Shown here in pieces: positions 1 through 6,820 of a stretch of DNA of 8,866 nt (the stretch's first letter is position 1; each line of letters starts with the position of its first letter). The notes beneath the pieces were generated by a model. That model was not told the DNA's origin and did no database searches. It saw nothing but the letters and a program-made list of their open reading frames with translations. The translations under genes were made by a program, and so were the position numbers. The DNA comes from an uncultured Lachnospiraceae bacterium (GTDB lineage Bacteria > Bacillota > Clostridia > Lachnospirales > Lachnospiraceae). The stretch spans positions 1 through 8,866 of the forward strand of contig CACZOG010000099.1 of NCBI GenBank assembly GCA_902782715.1, written 5' to 3'.

Positions 1-1
1 G

Positions 2-673
2 TATCCTAAGTCCGATAAGGGCGTAAAGAATATTAATCTGTACGTTAATTCGGGCAGCATAGTCGGATTGCTTGGTGAGAGCGGATGTGGTAAATCCACT
101 CTTGCGAAGTGCATCTCAAAACAGCTTCCGATCGATTCGGGAGAGATAAAATGCTCCAAACTCGGCTATATCTTCCAGGATAATTACGCAGCTCTTAACC
201 CTGCAAAAAGGATCAATTGGCTTCTTCGCGAGACGATTAAGTATGCCAATCCTTCTGAGTTTAAGAATGCCGACGATCTGATAAAGGATATTTTAAAAGA
301 AGTTGAGCTTGATGAGAGTATTTTGGAGCATTATCCGAGTGAACTTTCGGGTGGACAGAGACAGAGAGTCGGAATCGCAATGGCTCTTTTATCTGATCCT
401 GATATACTTATAGCGGATGAGCCTGTTTCAGCACTTGATGTAACGGTTCAAAAGCAGGTAATTAAGCTTATTAAGAAGATCAATGAAGAGAAGAATCTTG
501 CAATTCTTTTTATCTCGCACGATATTAAGGTTGTAAGGGAGATCTGCAATTACATTTACATCATAAAAGACGGTGAAGTGATCGAAGAGGGCGAGAGTGA
601 GGATCTTTTTACGAATCCTTCATGCGAATACACAAAGAACCTCCTTGACAGTTCATATCTTACGCAGGAATAA
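2..673 (+). CDS. Peptide/nickel-type ABC transporter ATP-binding protein (5' truncated)
   Basis: This is the cytoplasmic ATPase subunit of an importer of the dipeptide/oligopeptide/nickel class (DppF/NikE-like). The reading frame is open from base 2, so the gene starts left of the window; a TTG at 68 lies inside the conserved fold and is not the start. Visible are Walker A GESGCGKST (74-100), the ABC signature LSGGQ (344-358), Walker B ILIADEP (404-424) followed by the D-loop SALD, and the switch histidine in ISHD (codon 518-520). The 223 residues present end soon after a Y-T-K-N-L-L motif, the usual closing motif of peptide-family ATPases, and lack a long OppF-type C-terminal extension. The full protein is probably about 250 residues, close to NikE/DppF size. 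Permease and binding-protein genes would lie upstream, outside the window. Substrate (peptide versus nickel) cannot be decided here. Confidence 0.9.
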   Translation, partial: YPKSDKGVKNINLYVNSGSIVGLLGESGCGKSTLAKCISKQLPIDSGEIKCSKLGYIFQDNYAALNPAKRINWLLRETIKYANPSEFKNADDLIKDILKEVELDESILEHYPSELSGGQRQRVGIAMALLSDPDILIADEPVSALDVTVQKQVIKLIKKINEEKNLAILFISHDIKVVREICNYIYIIKDGEVIEEGESEDLFTNPSCEYTKNLLDSSYLTQE

Positions 674-693
674 AATTATTTAAGTACCTGTCA

Positions 694-706
694 GGCTTAA
701 AAAGCC
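694..706 (+). other. Small hairpin between the ABC ATPase gene and yqeG
   Basis: GGCTT and AAGCC form a 5-base-pair stem around an AAA loop in the 51-base gap. No run of T follows, so this is not a convincing intrinsic terminator, and yqeG may be read through from the transporter operon. It could be chance or a weak processing/attenuation structure. Confidence 0.25.
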
Positions 707-724
707 GGCAAAATACGGAGAGAT

Positions 725-1210
725 ATGTTAGATAAATTCAGACCGGACATTAAGGTCGACTCTACCTACAATATAGATTTTGACGCACTTTTCTCTGAGG
801 GTATCAGGGGTATCATTTTTGATATAGACAATACCCTTGTGCCTCACGATGCCCCGTGCACGGATGAAAGTGACGCACTTTTAAGACGGCTTCTGGATAA
901 AGGATTTAAGCTTTTTATCATCTCAAACAATGAGAAAGAAAGATGCGAGATTTTTATTCCGAATGTAAAGATAGATTATATCTCAAAGGGCGGGAAACCT
1001 AAGAAAGACAGTTATTTAAAAGCTTTTGACATTATGGGACTTGAAAGATCTCAGGTTGCTGCTGTAGGAGATCAGCTTTTTACCGATTGTTTGGGTGCAA
1101 AGAATGCCGGCATCAAGTTTATTAAAGTCGGAATAATCTCGAAGAAGGAACCACCTCATATCAAACTTAAACGTATACTTGAAAAACCGATCGAACTGCT
1201 GACTAAATAA
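725..1210 (+). CDS. yqeG: YqeG family HAD IIIA-type phosphatase
   Basis: A small soluble haloacid-dehalogenase-fold phosphatase of 161 residues, about the usual YqeG length. HAD motif I is FDIDNTL (residues 32-38), with nucleophile Asp33 and acid/base Asp35. Motif II is the Ser67 of IISNN, the motif III lysine is probably Lys91 in GGKPK, and motif IV is GDQLFTD (115-121) with metal-binding Asp116 and Asp121. The early D-N-T-L and the compact body without a large cap are typical of the family. The ATG is preceded by GGAGAG at 717-722, which supports this start. Its natural substrate is not established; relatives act on phosphorylated small molecules such as phosphatidylglycerophosphate in plants and cyanobacteria. 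In many Firmicutes yqeG sits beside yqeH and aroE; here those neighbours are absent, so the local context says little about its job. Confidence 0.92.
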   Translation: MLDKFRPDIKVDSTYNIDFDALFSEGIRGIIFDIDNTLVPHDAPCTDESDALLRRLLDKGFKLFIISNNEKERCEIFIPNVKIDYISKGGKPKKDSYLKAFDIMGLERSQVAAVGDQLFTDCLGAKNAGIKFIKVGIISKKEPPHIKLKRILEKPIELLTK

Positions 1211-1234
1211 AAGAGATTTATAGTGTAAAAAGGG

Positions 1235-1255
1235 AACAGAGATTTAAGATCTGTT
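1235..1255 (+). repeat. Short inverted repeat upstream of the NatA-like gene
   Basis: AACAGA (1235-1240) and TCTGTT (1250-1255) can pair over a 9-base loop, 14 bases before the ATG of the NatA-like ATPase. The start codon has no recognisable Shine-Dalgarno sequence. The repeat might be an operator half-pair or an RNA hairpin affecting initiation, but with a six-base stem chance is a fair explanation. Confidence 0.25.
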
Positions 1256-1269
1256 ATGTGTAAATCAAT

Positions 1270-2070
1270 ATGATAAAAGCAGAGAATGTTAGCAAACAAT
1301 TTATACGAAATGTCAGAAATGACGAAAAGGGAAAAGCCTCTTTCAAAAGAAGAACGAAAGAGGAGTTTTATGCTGTAAACGGAGTATCGCTTGAAGCAAA
1401 AGAAGGCGAGATCCTTGGCATTCTCGGTCCTAACGGAGCGGGCAAGACCACGCTTCTTCGTATGCTCTCATGCATTATGGAGCCTACCGACGGAAATATC
1501 GAAATCTACGACCGTGATTCAAATCTCATCACGGATATGGTCGAAAAGAAGAAACATATCGGATATCTTTCCGGTAATACTAAGTTATATAACCGATTCT
1601 CAACACGTGAGCTTCTTTGGATCCTTGCCGACATATACGGAATTTCCAAAGAGGATACCGAAAGCAGAATTGAATTCATCGAAAACGTTCTTGAAATGCA
1701 TTCCTTTATCGACAACAGAATAGAGAAACTTTCAACGGGACAGACACAGAGGGCAAACATCGCCAGATGTCTTATTCATACCCCGGATATTTATATCTTT
1801 GACGAACCGACTTTGGGACTTGACGTAATAAGTTCAGATGCCATTGTCAATTTCATGAAGAAGGAAAAAGAGAACAACAAATGCGTGCTTTATTCCACTC
1901 ATTACATGGAAGAAGCACAGTATCTCTGCGACCGCATCTTCATGATCTATAAGGGTCAGAAGATCGCTTACGGTACACCCGCAGAACTCATGGAAGCAAC
2001 ATCAACTGACAACCTTCGTGATACTTTTAAAGTGCTTATCAATAAGGAGGGCGGAAGTGATGAATTTTAG
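1270..2070 (+). CDS. natA: NatA-like ABC transporter ATP-binding protein
   Basis: A 266-residue cytoplasmic ATPase of the ABC-2 efflux class, similar to NatA of the Na+ extrusion system. Walker A is GPNGAGKTT (residues 53-61, Lys59), the signature is LSTGQ (154-158), Walker B is IYIFDEP (174-180, catalytic Glu179), and the switch histidine is His211 in STHYMEEA. The Q-loop position reads G-Y-L-S-G-N-T-K-L-Y, so the usual glutamine is replaced, a variation known in NatA-type ATPases. The N-terminal start MIKAENVSKQF fits the family, but no Shine-Dalgarno sequence precedes it. Residues 12-32 are a lysine/arginine-rich insert before the first core strand. The gene overlaps the downstream permease by 11 bases, so the two products are almost certainly partners. 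The exported substrate is unknown; sodium is only one possibility, and natA is a family-level name here. Confidence 0.9.
   Translation: MIKAENVSKQFIRNVRNDEKGKASFKRRTKEEFYAVNGVSLEAKEGEILGILGPNGAGKTTLLRMLSCIMEPTDGNIEIYDRDSNLITDMVEKKKHIGYLSGNTKLYNRFSTRELLWILADIYGISKEDTESRIEFIENVLEMHSFIDNRIEKLSTGQTQRANIARCLIHTPDIYIFDEPTLGLDVISSDAIVNFMKKEKENNKCVLYSTHYMEEAQYLCDRIFMIYKGQKIAYGTPAELMEATSTDNLRDTFKVLINKEGGSDEF
2044..2050 (+). promoter_or_regulatory. Shine-Dalgarno site fixing the permease/protease start
   Basis: AAGGAGG lies 9 bases before the ATG at 2060, inside the last codons of the NatA-like gene. This favours 2060 over the in-frame ATG at 2018, which would add 14 residues with no ribosome-binding site and displace the typical NatB-like N-terminus. 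Confidence 0.8.
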
Positions 2071-4123
2071 AATAGTCAAAACCCTTCTTAAAAAAGAACT
2101 GACGGATATTTTCAGAGATACGAAGACCATAATCATCATGGTTGCAATACCCCTGATCCTTTATCCTTTGCTCTTCCTTGCATCCGTTCTTATAACATCC
2201 AATATGTTAAAAGAATCAACTGAGAAGACATATAATGTTTCAATTGTCGCAAACGATTCAGACAGAGCAGTTGTAAACAGGCTGCTTGATGATGCATTGG
2301 AAAAATTCGAATATCATTTTGAGATAGTTGAACCCGATTCTGATGATTATGAGAAATTAATAAGGAAAAATACGATTGATGCGGTAATAGAAGCAAAGTC
2401 GGATAACGGCGAGCTTGGTAATATAACGATTTACAGCATGTCGTCTTTGACTAAGTCAGATACCTGCAGATCAATGATCGAGAAGGTTTTTGAGGATTAT
2501 AAGGATGAAATAACCGAGAATAAGCTTCGCGAGGCTTTGGATGACTATGATTCTCTTACATCTGAACCGTTCGAAATAACATCAACCAATTACTCGAGCA
2601 AAGAAGAGACCACGGGTATGCTTGTGGGCAACGTTATGCCATTTATGATGGTTATAAGTGTCCTGATCGGTGTTTCGACGATAGCTGTGGATATTTCCGT
2701 AGGTGAAAAAGAAAGAGGTACGCTTGAGACTTTGATCACCATTCCGGTTAATAATATGGAGATTGTTATTGCCAAGTTCTTTGCGACAACAGTTATTGCT
2801 ATGTTCTCGTTATCACTGAATATTTTTTCATTCGGACTGATCGGATTTTATATGTTTCATTCCGCTAAGATCGCATCAGAATCGATGGGAGATTTCAGTC
2901 TGATCTCATTTATCCCGTCAGTGCTGATAATGATTCCCTTAATGGTATTATTTACCATGTTTATTTCGGCATTGTGCTTATGTATTGATTTTACAGCAAA
3001 GAGTGTAAAGGAAGCCAATAATTATACAACTCCGTTGATGCTCATATTAGTTATGGGAACAGGTGCTGCAGTTTTGATGAACATGAAGTTTAATTACGTT
3101 TATGCGCTTATACCCGTTTTAAACATTTCACTTCTGATAAAAGATCTGTTTATGCTTAAATTCGATGCGACCATGATTGCACTTGTTTTCGGTGCAACTA
3201 TTCTACACACGATGGCTGCGGTTTTTGCAATGACGAAAATCTTTTCTTCTGAGGATATTCTTTTCTCTGAAGGTCTTAAATCTTTCAAACTGTTCGAAAA
3301 GAGATCGAATATGAAAGAAGGTCAGATTCCCGGAATCGGAGATATAGTATTCATGTTTGTTCTGATGTTTCTTCTGTCAAATTTTGTAGGCGGATACATT
3401 GCGATAGAACATGGTTTTCTCGGAGTGATAATATCCCAGCTGATCGTTTTTCTTATTCCGGTTATTTATTCATGGTACATTAAAGTTGATTTTAAAAACC
3501 TTTATACGCTTAATGCCCCTAAGGCAAAAGATGTGATCGGTGTTTTATTCTTTGTTTTTGGGGCATATATAATAAACACTTTATTCGGAACATATCTGAT
3601 CCAGTGGTTTCCTAAGCTTGCCGAGACTAATGATAATTTAGGATCAATGATCGGAATGGGAGGTTTTGTGCCTTCTTTGATAGTGATCGGAATGCTTCCC
3701 GCAATTGCAGAAGAAACTGCTTTCAGAGGTTTTTTATACGGAACACTCAAGAATAAAAAAATTCCCATCGCCGTTACAATGATAATAACCGCACTTGTTT
3801 TTGCGGCATATCATATGAACCTTTTACAGTTTATCTATGTAACGCTTCTGGGACTTTTAATGTCGTATATTATTTATAATTCAAACAGCATTTTTATTAC
3901 TGCGATATTCCATCTGATCAATAATTCTCTTACTGTAATAATCCAGTTTAAAAGCGAGTGGCTAGAAAAAATACCTTTGCTTCAAAATGAAACTCCGGGT
4001 TTAAGTGATACCCTTATACTTCTTGGTATCGGACTTGCCTTGCTGGTGATCGGTTTTATTATTTCCGATAATAAATTCGGTATTTTTTCTCATTCCAAAC
4101 CGTCCGGAAAAACTCTGGAATAA
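2060..4123 (+). CDS. NatB-like ABC-2 permease fused to a CPBP intramembrane protease
   Basis: A 687-residue polytopic membrane protein with two modules. Residues 1 to about 400 are an ABC-2 exporter permease: a first membrane span near 22-46, a large extracytoplasmic loop (about 47-190), then a bundle of spans starting near 193, with the conserved G-E-K-E-R-G-T-L-E-T-L segment at 215-225 that typifies NatB/ABC-2 subunits. Residues about 425-670 are a CPBP (Rce1/CAAX-protease-like) domain with all three motifs intact: EETAFR (Glu551, Glu552, Arg556), FAAYH (Phe581, His585) and HLINN (His618, Asn622), so it is predicted to be catalytically competent. The upstream NatA-like protein supplies the ATPase through an 11-base gene overlap. 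Such permease/CPBP fusions are known in Firmicutes, but their substrates are not. Stand-alone CPBP proteins include bacteriocin immunity factors, so peptide export or self-protection is possible (inference). The last 34 bases overlap the convergent sulfatase gene. Confidence 0.9.
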   Translation: MNFRIVKTLLKKELTDIFRDTKTIIIMVAIPLILYPLLFLASVLITSNMLKESTEKTYNVSIVANDSDRAVVNRLLDDALEKFEYHFEIVEPDSDDYEKLIRKNTIDAVIEAKSDNGELGNITIYSMSSLTKSDTCRSMIEKVFEDYKDEITENKLREALDDYDSLTSEPFEITSTNYSSKEETTGMLVGNVMPFMMVISVLIGVSTIAVDISVGEKERGTLETLITIPVNNMEIVIAKFFATTVIAMFSLSLNIFSFGLIGFYMFHSAKIASESMGDFSLISFIPSVLIMIPLMVLFTMFISALCLCIDFTAKSVKEANNYTTPLMLILVMGTGAAVLMNMKFNYVYALIPVLNISLLIKDLFMLKFDATMIALVFGATILHTMAAVFAMTKIFSSEDILFSEGLKSFKLFEKRSNMKEGQIPGIGDIVFMFVLMFLLSNFVGGYIAIEHGFLGVIISQLIVFLIPVIYSWYIKVDFKNLYTLNAPKAKDVIGVLFFVFGAYIINTLFGTYLIQWFPKLAETNDNLGSMIGMGGFVPSLIVIGMLPAIAEETAFRGFLYGTLKNKKIPIAVTMIITALVFAAYHMNLLQFIYVTLLGLLMSYIIYNSNSIFITAIFHLINNSLTVIIQFKSEWLEKIPLLQNETPGLSDTLILLGIGLALLVIGFIISDNKFGIFSHSKPSGKTLE
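4090..4123. other. Convergent 34-base overlap of two coding sequences
   Basis: The last 11 codons and stop of the permease/protease gene (+) are read on the other strand as the end of the sulfatase gene, whose stop TGA is at 4092-4090. Both proteins end in Leu-Glu. I find no GC-rich hairpin with a T tract in or next to the overlap, so transcripts from the two sides probably run into each other. Confidence 0.85.
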
Positions 4124-6351
4124 TAATCGTTTGTTATCATCAGCTTAGCGTATTTCCATTTGTTTGAAATGATGTTCTGGACATCGTTTATATATTGTTT
4201 TTCGTCTTCAATTTCAGTGTTCGCAGTGAATTCTTTTGTTACGGCATCGTAACTTCCCGCATCTGTTATGAAACTGTATCTGTTGCCTATGGGAATGATC
4301 ACAAGGGGGATTGTCGATGATACCTCTCCATGAGTGTAATTGGACGCAAAAATATCTCTGCCGGAATATAATCTTGAATCGTATTCGATACCGAAAAGAT
4401 TAGCGATCGTAGGGGTAATATCGATGGAGGAGCAGGGCGTATCGACATAGATGGGTTCTTCCATTGAACTGCAGTACATTATCAGAGTGCTCTGATATCT
4501 TGATATGGATTTGGGCGTATCTTCTATGCCTGATAGTTCAACATAATAATCTTCTTCATTTCCTTCCGACATAGCATAAGGATAATGATCGGCTCCAAGG
4601 ACGATAACCGTATCATCAGCAATTCCTGCTTCTTCGAGTTTTTTAAGCAGATATTCCATTGCAAGATCCAATTCCTTGTTGCATGCCATATAAGCCTGAA
4701 CGCTCTGAGATGCATCGGGAAAAGCTTCTTTGGCCTCTTCCTTGTGCTTGCTTGACATGGCATTTCCGCCCCAATTGTAATTACAATGGCCGCTCACAGT
4801 CATGTAATATGTGTGAAAAGGAACATTGTCCGCTTTGTAATTGTCTATCATCTCATCTACGGTTGCTTCCATCATTTCAAGGTCTGAATATGGCCATGTA
4901 CGGTGCTCGAGTTTAAGACCGTTTCCGACACCTTTGTAATCATATCCGAGATTCGGATGTGTTTTGTCACGATCGTAAAAATCAAAAGTATTATTGTGAT
5001 ATGCTTTGCAAACATAACCTTCTCTTGAAAAAAGACCTGCGGGAGAGTAAGGCATATACTTATCTGCGGAAACCGTAAACGAATTACCCGCATCTATCCA
5101 CTCGGGAATGATTCCAGTCAGATTGGCAAATTCACCGCCTGTTGTGGATAATGACCATGAAGGCTGGTAATAATTCTCAAAAACGAAACCGTTATTGGCG
5201 AGTTTATAAAGAGTAGGAGTGAATTCTTCATCAACGGCATAGGGACAGAAAGCCTCAGCTGTTATGAAAATGAGATTCTTGCCTTTAAAATATCCTGTAT
5301 ATTCATTCTGTTTCGTTGGTTCGAGAGAGCCGAAGTATTCATGCATTTTCTTGACTGTTCCGTTTGATTCATTCTCGATCAATTCAGCAAAATCGACGGT
5401 CATATTGTATTGGTATTCGACAGGCTCGGGCAAAACATCGTCTGCCTCGTTATTGTTTCCTTGTAATTCGCCGTTTTCGGGATCAATAATTTCTGAGGAT
5501 GTGTCGCTGCTGTTTGATGAGTCGGAAGAATTGACTTCCAATGCGGAAGAATTATCAGCATTTGTGAAATTATCTGATATTGAATTGTTTGGAAGCATAT
5601 TATCATTACCGGGTTGATCGTCTGCGACCCAGAGCGTGTATGTTTCGTCATCAATATCAGGTTCGGGAGTACTTAAGATCATATAGCTCATCTCGAGCCT
5701 GAATGAGCATAAAAGACCGAATCTGGGAACGGCTTTAAATACTGTAAAATCACTTGTATATATATTGCTGTCAGGGCCTAATCTTCCGATCATGGAAGCG
5801 GCAAGCTGAAAAACGACAAAAGGAACGAGAAGTGTGGGAAGCAGTTTTACGGAAAGCTTTCTTTTAGGCAGAATCCAGGGAAATAACATGAGAAAATCAA
5901 TTACCGGAACGAAGAAGAATAATTCTTCAAGCCAGTATTCTGCTGCAACAGCCCAGACAACGTCCGAAAAATCATTCATTACGTTTCCCGTAGCACCTGC
6001 TGCATAAACTAAACCATAATACATTTTGTAGAATACATTACAGTCGTATTCCACACAAAAAATAAGCCATAGTATTATCAGTGTTATTAACGAGAGAATA
6101 CGGGAAAGAACTACAGGCCGTATAAGTGAGAAAATTAAAGCGAGAAGAAATCCCACGGCCAGCGAAAACAGTATTGTGGTTAAAAGAGAAATATCAAAAA
6201 AAGTATTATATTCGTCCATGCCCTTAAGCATGAGTTCGAAATATAATATCGCAAGAGGGTAGAAGATCACAGCAGGTAAAGCTGCCTTGATCCTGTTCTT
6301 TTTTGAATTTTTATATGATTTATCGACGTTATCGTCGTTTGTATCGCTCAT
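4090..6351 (-). CDS. LTA synthase family membrane-anchored sulfatase-fold protein
   Basis: A 753-residue envelope enzyme of the LtaS/alkaline-phosphatase superfamily; characterised relatives transfer glycerol phosphate from phosphatidylglycerol onto lipoteichoic acid. The N-terminus has about five membrane spans (roughly 22-42, 54-78, 82-104, 140-161, 167-190). A low-complexity Ser/Asn/Asp/Glu-rich linker follows at about 228-310. The extracellular domain runs from about 355 to 680: metal-site Glu366 in FITAEAF, probable catalytic Thr403 in STTGGEF, the substrate-site segment F-D-F-Y-D-R-D (456-462), His522 in SGH, and Asp588-His589 in GADHYPY. These match the LtaS Mn2+/threonine site. The ATG has GAGG five bases upstream (6357-6360), and a TATAAT lies a further 20 bases up. 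It is longer than S. aureus LtaS (about 646 residues), largely because of the linker and C-terminus. Other family members modify different glycans, so true LTA synthesis is not proven. Confidence 0.88.
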   Translation of the reverse strand: MSDTNDDNVDKSYKNSKKNRIKAALPAVIFYPLAILYFELMLKGMDEYNTFFDISLLTTILFSLAVGFLLALIFSLIRPVVLSRILSLITLIILWLIFCVEYDCNVFYKMYYGLVYAAGATGNVMNDFSDVVWAVAAEYWLEELFFFVPVIDFLMLFPWILPKRKLSVKLLPTLLVPFVVFQLAASMIGRLGPDSNIYTSDFTVFKAVPRFGLLCSFRLEMSYMILSTPEPDIDDETYTLWVADDQPGNDNMLPNNSISDNFTNADNSSALEVNSSDSSNSSDTSSEIIDPENGELQGNNNEADDVLPEPVEYQYNMTVDFAELIENESNGTVKKMHEYFGSLEPTKQNEYTGYFKGKNLIFITAEAFCPYAVDEEFTPTLYKLANNGFVFENYYQPSWSLSTTGGEFANLTGIIPEWIDAGNSFTVSADKYMPYSPAGLFSREGYVCKAYHNNTFDFYDRDKTHPNLGYDYKGVGNGLKLEHRTWPYSDLEMMEATVDEMIDNYKADNVPFHTYYMTVSGHCNYNWGGNAMSSKHKEEAKEAFPDASQSVQAYMACNKELDLAMEYLLKKLEEAGIADDTVIVLGADHYPYAMSEGNEEDYYVELSGIEDTPKSISRYQSTLIMYCSSMEEPIYVDTPCSSIDITPTIANLFGIEYDSRLYSGRDIFASNYTHGEVSSTIPLVIIPIGNRYSFITDAGSYDAVTKEFTANTEIEDEKQYINDVQNIISNKWKYAKLMITNDYYSRVFPDGLE

Positions 6352-6379
6352 TATTTCCTCGATCTGTAAATAATATATG

Positions 6380-6385
6380 ATTATA
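6380..6385 (-). promoter_or_regulatory. Likely -10 element for the sulfatase gene
   Basis: Reading leftward, a perfect TATAAT sits in the 70-base gap after the YolD-like gene and would start transcription near 6373, giving a leader of about 22 bases that includes the GAGG ribosome-binding site. No good -35 hexamer lies at 16-18 bases, so the promoter would be weak or activator-dependent. The sulfatase gene could also be reached by read-through from the SOS cassette. Confidence 0.4.
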
Positions 6386-6421
6386 CTACAAATCCGAAAA
6401 AAGAATTTGAAATTTTTGTGA

Positions 6422-6820
6422 TTAAAAATCCAGATCGAAAATATCTGTCAGATTGATCTTTGTCCCGTCGCATAAAAGGAGCAGATTCTGATAAGGATCG
6501 ATCTTCTTTACGCATTCGGTTATGGTAAGATACTGACCGCCTTCCTTGAATTCGTCTTCTGCGAAGTACGTGACAGTTACTGAGGGACTGGAATCTATCA
6601 TTTCTTCGATGTATTTAAGCTTATTGTTGATTATCCCGATTTCATCCTCGGTCAGATCGATCCTGCTCTGAGTAAGTCTTGCAGTTTCTTTGACAGAATC
6701 GTCATATCCGGTAAGTGCTGCAAAAGGAGAAAACTGTGCGGCTCTGTCAAGCATGCTCATATGAGGTCTTTTATTAGATTGATAATGAGGATGATCGATG
6801 ATATCGTCATATTTGCTCAT
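6422..6820 (-). CDS. YolD-like family protein
   Basis: A 132-residue soluble protein of the YolD-like family. The diagnostic N-terminal block is present: Y-D-D-I-I then PH, and M-S-M-L-D-R-A-A-Q-F-S-P-F-A-A-L-T-G-Y-D at 21-40. The C-terminal half has the family pattern T-Y-F, GG-Y, VKKID and a final D-G-T-K-I (residues 84-123), predicted to be a beta-rich domain. YolD-like proteins are repeatedly encoded beside Y-family polymerases in Firmicutes and have been proposed to play a UmuD-like accessory role, though the biochemistry is not settled. Here the ATG overlaps the polymerase stop as ATGA, and a full GGAGG (6830-6834) lies 9 bases upstream within the polymerase gene. Expression should therefore follow the LexA-controlled promoter at 8342-8370. 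No catalytic residues are recognisable. Confidence 0.9.
   Translation of the reverse strand: MSKYDDIIDHPHYQSNKRPHMSMLDRAAQFSPFAALTGYDDSVKETARLTQSRIDLTEDEIGIINNKLKYIEEMIDSSPSVTVTYFAEDEFKEGGQYLTITECVKKIDPYQNLLLLCDGTKINLTDIFDLDF

Noticed and set aside
1196..1224. Possible promoter before the NatA-like gene (TATAGT at 1219)
   Set aside because: No acceptable -35 hexamer exists at 16-18 bases, so it is not called.
2018..2059. Upstream in-frame ATG extending the permease by 14 residues
   Set aside because: It has no Shine-Dalgarno and lies deep in the NatA-like gene, whereas the ATG at 2060 has AAGGAGG nine bases before it.
4052..4120. Weak hairpins near the convergent gene ends (TTTATTA/TAATAAA and TCCGGA/TCTGGA)
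   Set aside because: One is A/T only and the other has a six-pair stem with a G-U pair; neither is followed by a T tract, so neither is called a terminator.
5264..5617. 117-codon open frame on the + strand inside the sulfatase gene
   Set aside because: It is the antisense of the linker and start of the catalytic domain; its Ser/Phe-rich composition simply mirrors the sulfatase codons.
6396..6421. A/T inverted repeat with a T run after the YolD-like stop, as a terminator
   Set aside because: The possible stem is only A/T pairs with mismatches and no GC core, so an intrinsic terminator cannot be supported.
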